In this document: positions 1 through 8,148 of the stretch, one piece after another
Layout of the letters: each line of letters begins with the position of its first letter
Numbering within the stretch: the first letter of the stretch is position 1
From: Methylohalobius sp964654415
Lineage (GTDB): Bacteria; Pseudomonadota; Gammaproteobacteria; Methylococcales; Methylothermaceae
Length of the DNA: 64,000 bases
NCBI GenBank assembly: GCA_964654415.1
Contig: CAZZIP010000002.1
Coordinates: forward strand, 186,001-250,000
Reading direction: 5' to 3'
Position numbers and translations under genes: made by a program
The notes under the pieces: model-generated
What the model was told of the DNA's origin: nothing
The model's database searches: none
What the model saw: only the letters and a program-made list of their open reading frames with translations

Positions 1-326
1 ATCTTCTGGAAAGCGGCCTGAACCTGCTTGCCAGCATCGGCAGTACCTCACCCTTCGTCGGCCTATTCGGAACCGTATGGGGCATCATGCACGCTCTTGA
101 TAACATCAGCAAAAGCGGTTCGGCCAGCCTGGAAGTGGTGGCCGGCCCTATCGGGGAAGCGCTGATAACCACCGCCATTGGCATCGCCGTTGCCGTCCCG
201 GCGGTTTTGGCCTACAACTTCTTTCTCCGGCGGGCGAAGATTTACCGCCTGGAAATCGAAAACTTCGCCGAGGATTTCCTGCATATCGTCAGTCAATCCG
301 AGCAAATAGAAAAAAAGGAGGGTTAA
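1..326 (+). CDS. exbB: ExbB/TolQ-family proton channel subunit (5' end outside window)
   Basis: Only the last 107 residues are present; the reading frame is open from base 3. It is the channel subunit of an ExbB-ExbD motor that passes proton-motive force to TonB in the inner membrane. The visible part holds the two conserved membrane segments, with the motif SPFVGLFGTVWGIM and, further on, GEALITTAIGIAVAVPAV, followed by a basic cytoplasmic tail. The stop codon directly abuts the ExbD start, so the two are cotranscribed. TolQ is the main alternative; TolA and TolB are not visible. Confidence 0.9.
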   Translation, partial: LLESGLNLLASIGSTSPFVGLFGTVWGIMHALDNISKSGSASLEVVAGPIGEALITTAIGIAVAVPAVLAYNFFLRRAKIYRLEIENFAEDFLHIVSQSEQIEKKEG

Positions 327-737
327 ATGGCGAAAACGCCAACCGAAGATCAAGAGGTAATGAGCGAAATCAACGTGACGCCGCTGGTCGATGTCATGCT
401 GGTTCTTGTGGTAATTTTCCTCGTGACTGCTCCGCTTCTGACCCAGACCGTGCGCGTCAACCTACCCAAAACTGCCGCCACCGAGCCCAACACTGAGAAG
501 GCGTTGCAAATCGTCATCGATAGGGAAGGTAAGGTCTTCCTCGACCAGCGCCCCATCGCCGACATGACCCAACTGGAGGCTGAGCTCAAGTTGCAGAGCC
601 ACTCAAAGGCCGGTTTCCAGGTCCACGCCGACCAGAGCGTGCCTTATGCCAAGGTCGCCGAGGTGATGGCCGCCGCGCAGCGGGCAGGCATCACTAAGCT
701 TTTCTTCGTAACAGTCCCAGTTAATTCAAGAGGTTGA
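327..737 (+). CDS. exbD: ExbD/TolR-family biopolymer transport protein
   Basis: 136 residues, the usual family length. A single N-terminal membrane helix (about 18-40) carries the conserved aspartate D22 in NVTPLVDVML, the proton-relay residue of the family. The rest is the periplasmic domain, ending in a typical VTVPV strand. A Shine-Dalgarno AAGGAGG overlaps the end of exbB and sets the ATG. It would form a motor with the preceding ExbB. This is a second ExbBD set besides the TonB2-type one near 8 kb. Confidence 0.93.
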   Translation: MAKTPTEDQEVMSEINVTPLVDVMLVLVVIFLVTAPLLTQTVRVNLPKTAATEPNTEKALQIVIDREGKVFLDQRPIADMTQLEAELKLQSHSKAGFQVHADQSVPYAKVAEVMAAAQRAGITKLFFVTVPVNSRG

Positions 738-896
738 ATTTGGATACGACTGGTAGATTTCCCGGACCATGTTCCAAAACCAGGCTGGCCGCTTAAAGAT
801 GACGTAAACCAGGATAAAGCTTAAAATAGGCAGGGGAATCAAAATGTCGAAAACAGATATCAAAAACAACCATCCCAGCACTTTGAATTTGGTCAT
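726..896 (-). CDS. Small hypothetical membrane protein, 56 aa
   Basis: A short reading frame that I translated by hand. It begins MTKFKVLGWLFLIS, has one or two hydrophobic stretches (about 8-35), then an aromatic-basic motif KRPAWFWNMVREIYQ and a polar tail. Its last 12 bases overlap the 3' end of exbD on the opposite strand. The clean split into a hydrophobic half and an amphipathic half argues for a real gene; the ribosome binding site (GGACGAG) is only moderate. Function unknown. Confidence 0.5.
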   Translation of the reverse strand: MTKFKVLGWLFLISVFDILIPLPILSFILVYVIFKRPAWFWNMVREIYQSYPNSTS

Positions 897-999
897 TAAA
901 CTCGTCCAGAAAGCTTAAAAGCCTTGCTGTTTTAATTGACCTGTTCATTTTCTGCATCGGCAAGCACGGACACAAGTTAAAAATAGACTGGAAGCCTCC

Positions 1000-1191
1000 A
1001 TGAAGCGCGTATGGTTCAAAGACATCCTCTTGGCCGAGGGCGAAGGCAGCGATGCCGAGTTGATCGAGGAAGCCATCGAGCGGGCGTTCCTGATCGACCT
1101 CATCGACGAGAAAGCGGCCAACGATGCAGAGGCGTGGCCGAAAGTCACGCTGGCCACCTTACGCGCCAATCTGGTCATTGAAGAAGTGTAG
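1000..1191 (+). CDS. Small acidic hypothetical protein, 63 aa
   Basis: Begins MKRVWFKDILL and is rich in Glu, Asp and Ala, with a predicted helical middle (DAELIEEAIERAF) and no membrane segment. A GGAAG stretch lies about 8 bases before the ATG. I do not recognise the family. The opposite strand is also open here, but its product is serine-rich and compositionally unlike a protein, so the plus-strand frame is preferred. Confidence 0.4.
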   Translation: MKRVWFKDILLAEGEGSDAELIEEAIERAFLIDLIDEKAANDAEAWPKVTLATLRANLVIEEV

Positions 1192-1198
1192 CTCAACC

Positions 1199-2251
1199 TT
1201 AATTACAGGCTGCCTGTTGTCTGCGGTCAGCTGCCGGCGACCTGGTGGCAACAAGCCTGCGCTTTCGCCTAAGCCATAGCACGACCCCGAGAGCCGTTTG
1301 CAGCAAAAATCCCGCCCCTCCCAGGCTCAAAGCTGCTTGCCCTAACCTGCCGGCGATTTGGCCGGTGTGGATGGCATACGCCCACTGGCGAAGGCGCGCC
1401 CGCCAAGCCGCCGAAGGCTCCTCGACGCGTATCGTACCGCTTTGGGCGTCTACCCACACCCTGACCCAGGCAGGCGCTACATCCAAAGCGCCAGGGCGGT
1501 GCCAAGCCAATTCCCAAGGCGCGTCTTCGGTTTGGGGCGTAGCCAACTCGCGCAGGTAAAGCTCCGGGAAAAGTTCTGTTATCCGCCGGGCGATCTCGTC
1601 CGCCGACGATGGCGACTTGCCGAGCGGCAAGGAAAACGCGATGGGATCGGGTTCTTGGGCGCTCAGCCAGCGTCCGGGCAGGCTCAAAACGAGGCCGGAG
1701 CTTAGGCTGAGCAGGAGAGGGGGCAAGATCGCCATGCCCGTAAGGCGGTGCAGCCTGCGAGCTAGGGAAAGGCTGGTTTTGCGCCGCCAAAGCAGCACGC
1801 CGCTGAGTAAAATGTTGCCTAAGATTAAGCCGCAGCTGAAAGCGGCCCAATTTCCGCGTTCTCCCAGTAGAAGGCGCGCGTGGAACTGGTACAGTCCTTG
1901 CCAAAGCAGACCCTTAGCTTGAGCTTCTGCCAAGACTTTGGTTGTTTTGGGATCGAGCCAAAGCACGATCGGCTCGGCGGCCTGAGAAGACAAGTCATCG
2001 GCTAAGAATATGGCCTGGATGGCCTCACCGGGTTGAGACGGCAGCCTAAGGCGCCAACTGCCAGGTTCAGGATAGCGGGTTTGCGCGGCCTCCAGAATTT
2101 GGGTCAGCGCAAGATTGGGCGCATCTGTAAGGAGCAGACTGCGCGGCGGTTGCAAGCTTGCCTGCCACAGCAGTAGACAGCCGGCTAATACCCACAGGGC
2201 GATGAATCCGCCCAGCCAAAGCGCTAAGGTACGGTGCAGCTTGTACCTCAC
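1199..2251 (-). CDS. PepSY-associated transmembrane protein (PiuB-like)
   Basis: About 350 residues with four membrane helices: an N-terminal KLHRTLALWLGGFIALWVL, two in the middle (one with RLHRLTGM) and a last one after AIHTGQIAGRLGQ. Paired histidines inside the helices are typical of the PepSY-TM/PiuB group, inner-membrane proteins often linked to siderophore or metal uptake and possibly haem-binding reductases. The GTG start overlaps the TGA of the upstream gene (GTGA), showing translational coupling. It is the last gene of the copper-type operon, so reduction or release of an imported metal complex is a reasonable inference. Confidence 0.75.
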   Translation of the reverse strand: MRYKLHRTLALWLGGFIALWVLAGCLLLWQASLQPPRSLLLTDAPNLALTQILEAAQTRYPEPGSWRLRLPSQPGEAIQAIFLADDLSSQAAEPIVLWLDPKTTKVLAEAQAKGLLWQGLYQFHARLLLGERGNWAAFSCGLILGNILLSGVLLWRRKTSLSLARRLHRLTGMAILPPLLLSLSSGLVLSLPGRWLSAQEPDPIAFSLPLGKSPSSADEIARRITELFPELYLRELATPQTEDAPWELAWHRPGALDVAPAWVRVWVDAQSGTIRVEEPSAAWRARLRQWAYAIHTGQIAGRLGQAALSLGGAGFLLQTALGVVLWLRRKRRLVATRSPAADRRQQAACN

Positions 2252-2805
2252 CTCGGTTTTCGACGGGCACGGATTCCTATCCAGCTTAGGGTGGCGACGA
2301 CCACCCCTATCCCAGTTCCGGTGGCAACCCTCAGCCACATAGGCACAAAGCTGAGACCTACGGTAATGGGGATGCGCAGCTCGTCCGCCAGTTCCCCGCC
2401 TTGGAACTGCAGCAGCAGCGCATAATGGCCGACGCGGTCGAACGCTACCTGCACGCTCGCCACTCCTTGGGGGTAGGTCTTAGCCGGCAGTTCACTTAAG
2501 GTACGCAGCACTGCGCCCTGCGTGTCCTCCTCGACCACTTTGAGGGCGATGGGCAAGCGACGCACGTCGCGATCTACGAAATCGATGCTCAAATAGGCAG
2601 TGCCGACACGCGGTAGTTCTCGGCAATAGCGCTGAAAGTTTTCGGCTTTTGAACCTTCGGCAGCGGGCTGAAAGGCGCTGAAGTGGACGATGTGGAGGTC
2701 GGTGCTGATCAAACACTCGTCTTCCTCTGGAGGTGTGGGATTGGCCTCAGTGGCGAGCCAACAAATCAACCAGACGGTCCAGCAGCGAAGGCGCTTTCTG
2801 GTCAT
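2248..2805 (-). CDS. Hypothetical periplasmic protein with C-terminal membrane anchor
   Basis: 185 residues: an N-terminal signal sequence (MTRKRLRCWTVWLICWLATEA), a predicted beta-rich periplasmic domain, and a C-terminal helix ending in a basic tail IRARRKPR. The ATG is chosen for the strong AGGAG eight bases upstream; it then overlaps the end of copC by 59 bases. The downstream PepSY gene overlaps it by four bases. I do not recognise the family. Its place between CopC and the PepSY protein suggests a role in periplasmic metal handling. Confidence 0.6.
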   Translation of the reverse strand: MTRKRLRCWTVWLICWLATEANPTPPEEDECLISTDLHIVHFSAFQPAAEGSKAENFQRYCRELPRVGTAYLSIDFVDRDVRRLPIALKVVEEDTQGAVLRTLSELPAKTYPQGVASVQVAFDRVGHYALLLQFQGGELADELRIPITVGLSFVPMWLRVATGTGIGVVVATLSWIGIRARRKPR

Positions 2806-3160
2806 TGGTTTCTCCTGTGACGGTAAACTTGTAGCTCCCGGTGACGATGTGGCCATCGGCCGACTGCACGCGGTAGCGCACTCGGTATTCCCCAGGAGGC
2901 AGCGGCTGCTTTAGGCTGGCCTTGACGAGGCTGCCATCGAGCAGGTCGCGCGCCGCATCCCCCTCGTCCACCCGGTGGTGGTTTGGGTCGATCACCGCCA
3001 AGGCCAGGTAGCGCTTGCCGACCGGCGCATCGAAGCGCAGGGTAACGCTCGTGGGAGGCTGAGCGAGCGTTGCGTTTTGCCCAGGGTATCCTGCGACCAA
3101 GATCGCATGGGCAAAAGCTTGAGCAGGGAGCCAAAGCAGGATAAAGCCGATAAATCGCAT
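2747..3160 (-). CDS. copC: CopC-family periplasmic copper-binding protein
   Basis: 137 residues from the chosen ATG. The signal peptide MRFIGFILLWLPAQAFA is followed by a mature protein starting with histidine (HAILVAG), the N-terminal copper ligand of CopC. The second site, a D-x-H motif in SADGHIVTGSYKF, is present. The fold matches a single CopC domain with the usual PPTSVTLRF and PLPPGEYRVRYRV strands, and no CopD is attached. It lies just after the TonB-dependent receptor, supporting a copper role for the locus. The ribosome binding site is weak, so a start further upstream is possible. Confidence 0.85.
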   Translation of the reverse strand: MRFIGFILLWLPAQAFAHAILVAGYPGQNATLAQPPTSVTLRFDAPVGKRYLALAVIDPNHHRVDEGDAARDLLDGSLVKASLKQPLPPGEYRVRYRVQSADGHIVTGSYKFTVTGETNDQKAPSLLDRLVDLLARH

Positions 3161-3287
3161 CGCTGTGTCGGGGAAAATCGTCGATGTTTTTAGCAAAAAA
3201 CCCGCCATCTCCGAGCGCGCTTGCTGGGGGAGGATTGGTTTAACCAGGGTGTGGTAAATCCCGTAAATAGGCGTCATTTGCCGCACC

Positions 3288-5336
3288 TTAGAAAAATACC
3301 TGAATGGTTCCGCGGAACTGGCGCGGCATGACCGGGTGGAAATGGACGTCTTCTATCCCGCCTTCTGGCTCGCCGGGGAGGCGCGAGGCGTAAAAATAGG
3401 CGATGTCGAAATCGCGGCTGTCGGTGAGGTTGAGAATATCGAACGAGACCCGCAGCCTGTCCTGCCAAAACCGCCAGCCCAGGCCAAGATTGACCAGTGT
3501 GGTGCTGCCTGCTTGGCGGGTGCCGGCCTCGTTCAAGGGTACGGCGCCAAAGTGCCGCACCCGCACGGCGCCAAATCCGCCGCTTGGGTGGTCAAGGATA
3601 ATCCCGCCGGTGATCACCTGACCTACGGAATTGGGTATGCGGTTGGCATCGGTGCCGGCGGCTAAGAACCTGGCGCGGGTGAGCGCTAAGTCAAACTCCA
3701 GCGTGAGCCAGTCCAAAGGTTGGTAATAGTTGCTGAACTCGATTCCATAACGTTTGCTTTCCTTGCTCGGTTCGGTGGTGCCAGCATCGCCTACGAACAC
3801 CAGTTCCGAATCCAGCCTAAGCTGCCACAAGGCGAGGGTAGAGCTCAATCCCGGGATGAGATAGGTGCGAACGCCGGCCTCAAAGCCGCGCGAGCGCACC
3901 AAAGGATCGACTGGCCGCACCGGCTCGCCCGTTTTGGGATCTAAGCGCGTGACCGTGCCGCGGGCGTCGTTGCTGTGGTAGCCGAAACCGTAGTTGAAAT
4001 ACAGCTCGGTGGCGTACCAAGGACCGAGCACTACGGCAAATTTGGGGCTGATCTTGGCGTCGGAGGTTTCACTCGAATTGGCTTTAAGCTTGCGGCTGTG
4101 CACGTCGAACAAAAACACATCCCCCCTCAGTCCCAGGGTGGTGCGCACTTTCTCGTGCCAGCGAGTGGTCACCTCAAGATAGGCAGCAATAGCCGTCTCG
4201 TCGACTTCGTCGACGCGAGTGGAAGCTACGACCCTGCGGCGCTGGGTGTTATACAAAGCGACTTTGGGGATAAAATCGTGGCGCAGTTGAGTCCCCAAGC
4301 GAAAGCCGTGGTCTATATCAAAGGTATTAAGGTGCCAGTGGTGGTCTATGTTCGCCCCGCTCACCACCCGCCGGTCTTTTTGGAAAAGCTGGTCGCCGTT
4401 TTCCGGGTTGTCTAGGAAAAAGGTGAAGTTGGAATACAGGCGAAGGTCGGAGTAATAGCTGTACAAAGTCGCGCGGGTCTGACCTAGGAAGGAGTCGTTC
4501 CAGCCGTTGAAAGTTAAGCCGAAGCGGTGGGATTGCCCGCCGTCGGTCGGGTCTATCATTCCAAGGCGCGAGATGAGGCCTTGTTTGACCGCGCGTTCGG
4601 GAATCTGGTCGGTGGCCGTCCAATTGCTGAAATAGGTATTCAAGCCGAGGGTAAAGCCGCGCCCTGGCCCTTCCACGGTGTAATTGAACAGCCCTTTGAA
4701 GCTTTTTTGGTCCATTGCCTCGTCCCAAGGTCCGTCGAATACCGCCGCTTCGCCGCCCACGAGCAAGCTGGATTGCCCGAAGTCGAAAGAATCGGCAGCC
4801 ACCGAGCGAAAATACTTGTCGCTGCCAAAGGTCTGGCGGAAGAAGCCTTTGGCCAGACGCTTGGCGGTGTGGAAACGGGCGTAACCTGCGGAAGAGAAAT
4901 CGCCTACGTCGGCATAATAAGGGCCTTTGCCGAATTCGACGTAGTCGATAAGCTCTGGGATCAAGGGGTTCAAATCCAGATAGCCCTGGCCGTGGCCGTG
5001 GGTGGGTAAGTTCAAGGGTACCCCATCGAAAAAGGCGGCAAAGTCGGTGCCGTGGTCGAGGTTGAAACCGCGCAGAAAATACTGATTGGCCTTGCCGTCG
5101 CCGCTGTGTTGGGTGGCGAGCATCCCAGGCACGACTTCGACCAGTTCACCGATGCGCAGCCAGGGCCTAAGTTCGAACTCGGGCCGCCCGACCACCCCCT
5201 GGGAGGCGGATTGGGTCTGCTCCAAAAGGTTGTTGCTGCGGCTGATGACTTCCATTGGCGCTAAGACCACCTCGTCAGCGGAGGCCAGGCTTAGAAAAAG
5301 GGCCAATCCCTGGCCCAGACCCGGTTTTTTCCCCAT
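3288..5336 (-). CDS. TonB-dependent outer-membrane receptor
   Basis: 682 residues. A signal peptide (MGKKPGLGQGLALFLSLASA) is followed by a TonB-box-like EVVLAPMEVI, a plug domain (about 50-170, with YFLRGFNLDHGTDFAAFFDG) and a 22-strand-type barrel ending in phenylalanine. The plug contains THGHGQGYLDLNPLIPE, a histidine-containing loop typical of one receptor subfamily whose ligand I cannot name. It starts two bases after the SmbP-like gene and is followed by copC, so a copper complex is the likely cargo (inference). Energy would come from the TonB operon immediately upstream. Confidence 0.92.
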   Translation of the reverse strand: MGKKPGLGQGLALFLSLASADEVVLAPMEVISRSNNLLEQTQSASQGVVGRPEFELRPWLRIGELVEVVPGMLATQHSGDGKANQYFLRGFNLDHGTDFAAFFDGVPLNLPTHGHGQGYLDLNPLIPELIDYVEFGKGPYYADVGDFSSAGYARFHTAKRLAKGFFRQTFGSDKYFRSVAADSFDFGQSSLLVGGEAAVFDGPWDEAMDQKSFKGLFNYTVEGPGRGFTLGLNTYFSNWTATDQIPERAVKQGLISRLGMIDPTDGGQSHRFGLTFNGWNDSFLGQTRATLYSYYSDLRLYSNFTFFLDNPENGDQLFQKDRRVVSGANIDHHWHLNTFDIDHGFRLGTQLRHDFIPKVALYNTQRRRVVASTRVDEVDETAIAAYLEVTTRWHEKVRTTLGLRGDVFLFDVHSRKLKANSSETSDAKISPKFAVVLGPWYATELYFNYGFGYHSNDARGTVTRLDPKTGEPVRPVDPLVRSRGFEAGVRTYLIPGLSSTLALWQLRLDSELVFVGDAGTTEPSKESKRYGIEFSNYYQPLDWLTLEFDLALTRARFLAAGTDANRIPNSVGQVITGGIILDHPSGGFGAVRVRHFGAVPLNEAGTRQAGSTTLVNLGLGWRFWQDRLRVSFDILNLTDSRDFDIAYFYASRLPGEPEGGIEDVHFHPVMPRQFRGTIQVFF

Positions 5337-5337
5337 G

Positions 5338-5706
5338 CTACTGATAAGACTTGAGCACCCCGTCAAGATACCCGATGACGTCCTGAAGCTGAGAAGTAGC
5401 CTGTTCGATTTCCCCGCGCTTGAGCTTGCCCACGATCATCCTTAACTGAGAAGTCGCCCGCTGCATCGGCGCGGTCGATTTCATCTCGTTGGATTCCTTA
5501 GCCAGTTGCAAAGCCTCTTGGGCAGCGGCCAAGGCCTGATCGGTCTGGCCCTGCTTGATGAGTTCCTGCGCCTTGGTGGCTGAGGTGATGACCTTGTCGA
5601 GGTTCTCGGGCGGGTTCTGATAGCGTCCCCCAGCGTGTGCCTGAAGGGCAAGCAAAGACGCCAGCGAAGCGATGAAGACCGAGCGGAGAATAAAGCGTTT
5701 TGGCAT
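5338..5706 (-). CDS. SmbP-like small periplasmic protein
   Basis: 122 residues with a cleavable signal peptide ending ALQAHA, then a helical domain of repeated amphipathic helices (AQELIKQGQTDQALAAAQEAL and so on). This resembles the small metal-binding protein SmbP of ammonia oxidisers in size and helix pattern, but the histidine repeats of SmbP are absent, so metal binding is doubtful. AGGAG eight bases before the ATG sets the start. It is the first gene behind the sigma-54-type promoter at about 5755-5770 and is coupled to the receptor gene. Confidence 0.6.
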   Translation of the reverse strand: MPKRFILRSVFIASLASLLALQAHAGGRYQNPPENLDKVITSATKAQELIKQGQTDQALAAAQEALQLAKESNEMKSTAPMQRATSQLRMIVGKLKRGEIEQATSQLQDVIGYLDGVLKSYQ

Positions 5707-5754
5707 AAATTGCTCCTGTGAAATGTTGAGTAAAGACAAAACCAATGTTTTCAG

Positions 5755-5770
5755 AGCAAAACAGGTGCCA
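5755..5770 (-). promoter_or_regulatory. Sigma-54 (RpoN) promoter for the SmbP-receptor-CopC operon
   Basis: Read on the minus strand the sequence is TGGCACCTGTTTTGCT, which matches the -24/-12 consensus TGGCACG-N4-TTGCW at all but one position and keeps the exact GG-N10-GC spacing. The predicted transcript start (near 5744) leaves a 38-base leader to the ATG at 5706. A perfect inverted repeat TTCTTT/AAAGAA lies just upstream at 5778-5796. Confidence 0.7.
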
Positions 5771-5897
5771 GCAAATTTTCTTTACAAAACAAAGAATTGT
5801 GACTATCGCCTGGGATGAGGCGTGGCAAAAACCACACTGTGCGGCTTTTGCCGCATTTTGGAAGGCATAGGCAGGAGCGATTTTGGAGGCAGGTGGT

Positions 5898-7058
5898 TTA
5901 CCGGCAGCGGCGCGGCTTATCAAGGCAATCCAGCCAATGGCGGGCGTGTGGACCTAAGCGGCGGGAATGCTGAATACGGGTCAAAGTGCTCTCGGCGGTG
6001 GTTAGATCGCCCAAGTGATAGGCAGCAATTCCCAACCACAGCTCGGCTTCTGCCGGCTCGGAAAGCCCCGCTTGAAGCGCTTTTTGGGCGAGCTGGGCGG
6101 CTTTCTGCCAAGATTGGATCTCGGCGGCGATACGCGCGGCAGCGAGCCAGTCGCTGCCCTTGCCGCTTAAGGAAGCGATGTGCTCTAAGACGGGAAGAGC
6201 TTGTTGCCGCTCGCGCGCCGCAAGCCACAATTCTGCCTCAAGATGCAGGGCGTCTTGCGCCTCTGGCAGGCGCTTTTCTTGGCGCCAGCTTGCAAGCAGG
6301 CGCGCGGCCTTTTCCGGTATGCCGGAGGCAGCGTACAAGCGTGCTAGGTCCAAAAACCGCTTGCTGTCCAGCTGGCCGGCGTGCCAGGCGAGCACCATCG
6401 CCGCCAGCGCCTCGTGCAGCTGGTGGGAGCGCAGCTTGAGCGCCAGCCACTGTTGCCACAAATCGGCGTTTTGCGGCTGGCGCTCAAGCTGCTCGGCCAG
6501 CATGTTCGATGCTTGGTCGTAGCGGCCTCCTTCTAAGTAGCACGCCAGAAGCAATTGCTGCCAATCCTTAAGGGGGGTAGGGGAAGAAGCGAGGAGGGAT
6601 TCCAGGATTTTGGCGGCCTGCTCGTATTGCCGCAGGCGGTAGTACGCATAAGCGGCCAAGTAGCGCGTCTGTGGCTCGCTGTCTGCTGCTTCCAGGGCCT
6701 GGGCCGCTTCTTGAAAGCGCTCGCGTTGCAACTGCGCCTGGCCCAGCACGCCGTGCAACTTGGGCCTAAGATCCTTAGGAAGCTCGGGGTGGCCCAAGGC
6801 CTCTTGGGCGGCTTCGGCGGCCTCTTGATAGCGGCGCAAAGCCAGGTAGGCATAGCTGGCATAGGCAGCAAGCAAAGCTCTCTCGACGGCCGACCCAGCC
6901 TGGACGCGCTCGATAAGGTGGAGGGATTCAGTGGGACGGCCGGCGTTGAGCTGCTCTTGGACGGTCTTGAGGGTGCGGAAAACCTCGGGGGAGACTTTTT
7001 CTGCCCCCCCTGCGCCAAAAGCTATCGCAAGCAGCCAGGTCAAAAACCACGGTCTCAT
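5898..7058 (-). CDS. TPR-repeat protein of the TonB2-type operon
   Basis: 386 residues with a signal peptide (MRPWFLTWLLAIAFGAGGA) and then almost entirely tetratricopeptide-like helical repeats (for example YQEAAEAAQEALGHPELP, FQEAAQALEAAD, YEQAAKILESLL). Such periplasmic TPR proteins end TonB2-type operons in many gammaproteobacteria and are thought to help the energy transducer. The ATG overlaps the tonB stop as ATGA, so the genes are translationally coupled. The exact partner is not evident from sequence. Confidence 0.8.
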   Translation of the reverse strand: MRPWFLTWLLAIAFGAGGAEKVSPEVFRTLKTVQEQLNAGRPTESLHLIERVQAGSAVERALLAAYASYAYLALRRYQEAAEAAQEALGHPELPKDLRPKLHGVLGQAQLQRERFQEAAQALEAADSEPQTRYLAAYAYYRLRQYEQAAKILESLLASSPTPLKDWQQLLLACYLEGGRYDQASNMLAEQLERQPQNADLWQQWLALKLRSHQLHEALAAMVLAWHAGQLDSKRFLDLARLYAASGIPEKAARLLASWRQEKRLPEAQDALHLEAELWLAARERQQALPVLEHIASLSGKGSDWLAAARIAAEIQSWQKAAQLAQKALQAGLSEPAEAELWLGIAAYHLGDLTTAESTLTRIQHSRRLGPHARHWLDCLDKPRRCR

Positions 7059-7741
7059 GGGCGAAGCTTAAATTCCAACGGCTGGCGAGCGCGCACGGCG
7101 ATGGGTTTTCCGTCTTTTTCTTTAGGGTGAAAGCGCCACCGGCGCACGCTTTGCAGTACTGCCTGCTCGAACACTCCGGGCGGGCTGGCCTCGACAATCT
7201 TGGGGTCTTGAACTTCGCCGCGCTCGTTGACGGTAAACTCCACCACCACTTTACCTTCGATTCTGCGGCTTCTGGCCTCCGGTGGATACAAAGGGGGAGT
7301 GCGCACTACCGCAACCAGCTCCGATGCTGAGATGTAGCCGGGAAGCGGGGGCGGCACGTGCACCGGACCGGCACTTATGGAAGGTTCGCCTTCCACCAAC
7401 AGCGAGGGCAGGTCGGGAGCGGCGAGCTTGACTTGGGGAGCCAGTGGGGTTTCTACCTTGATCGCCAGATCCGGTGTGGGCAGTTCCCGCACGTTAGCGC
7501 TGACCGGTTGAGGTGGAACCGGCAGCGGCGGCGTCTTAGGCGGAGCCGGGGGAGGGGGAGGAGTCCGCGTCTGGCGCTCGGGGAGGGGATTTTCTTGCTC
7601 GGGAAGGCGGACGAAGTCGATGGAGTGGGCGTGGAGTATGGGCTTGAGCACTAGGCGGTGGCGCGCGACCAGGCCAGCCATAAACTGAAACAGCGCCAAG
7701 TTCAATGCTAGGGCGAAACCGAAATAAGCCAGTTTCCTCAC
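7055..7741 (-). CDS. tonB: TonB-family energy transducer
   Basis: 228 residues from a GTG that overlaps the exbD stop (GTGA). One N-terminal membrane helix (about 4-26) is followed by a proline-rich periplasmic spacer (PPPPPAPPKTPPLPVPPQPV) and a complete TonB C-terminal domain with YPPEARSRRIEGKVVVEF and VLQSVRRWRFHP. It spans the periplasm and contacts the TonB box of outer-membrane receptors, presumably including the one encoded at 3288-5336. Confidence 0.92.
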   Translation of the reverse strand: MRKLAYFGFALALNLALFQFMAGLVARHRLVLKPILHAHSIDFVRLPEQENPLPERQTRTPPPPPAPPKTPPLPVPPQPVSANVRELPTPDLAIKVETPLAPQVKLAAPDLPSLLVEGEPSISAGPVHVPPPLPGYISASELVAVVRTPPLYPPEARSRRIEGKVVVEFTVNERGEVQDPKIVEASPPGVFEQAVLQSVRRWRFHPKEKDGKPIAVRARQPLEFKLRP

Positions 7742-8145
7742 GGTTTGACCGTCGCTGCCACCGCTACGTGTTCCACCCCCGCCAAGCGCACGCTGTCGAG
7801 GACTTCGAGCACCACTCCGGTCGGGGATTTTTTGTCGGCTAGGATGACGGCGCCGGCTTTTGGGTTTTCGGCGTGCAAGCGCGCGACGTTGGCCTGGACC
7901 GAACGCGGATCGATGGGCTTTTTCTCCAGCCACACTTGCCCTTGTGCATCTACGGCGATGAACAAAGTCGCATGCTCTTGAACTACGGCGGTTTTGGCTG
8001 CCGGCCGCTCAACCTCAACACCAGCTTCTTTGACGAAAGAAGCATTGACGGCGAAAAAGATCAGCAGCAGAAACACCATGTCGATCAGCGGAGCGATATT
8101 GAGCTGCGGCGGTTCGGGCGGGGAAAATTTACGCGGCTGGTACAT
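7738..8145 (-). CDS. exbD: ExbD-family protein of the TonB2-type system
   Basis: 135 residues with an N-terminal membrane helix containing the proton-relay aspartate in NIAPLIDMVFLLLIFF, then a periplasmic domain ending HVAVAATVKP. It lies three bases after exbB and shares four bases with tonB. Divergent in sequence from the ExbD at 327-737, so the two ExbBD sets are not recent copies. Confidence 0.92.
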   Translation of the reverse strand: MYQPRKFSPPEPPQLNIAPLIDMVFLLLIFFAVNASFVKEAGVEVERPAAKTAVVQEHATLFIAVDAQGQVWLEKKPIDPRSVQANVARLHAENPKAGAVILADKKSPTGVVLEVLDSVRLAGVEHVAVAATVKP

Positions 8146-8148
8146 GGT

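Noticed and set aside
945..1196. 83-codon minus-strand frame opposite the small acidic gene
   Set aside because: Serine-rich, no ribosome binding site, composition typical of an antisense shadow; the plus-strand frame is more protein-like.
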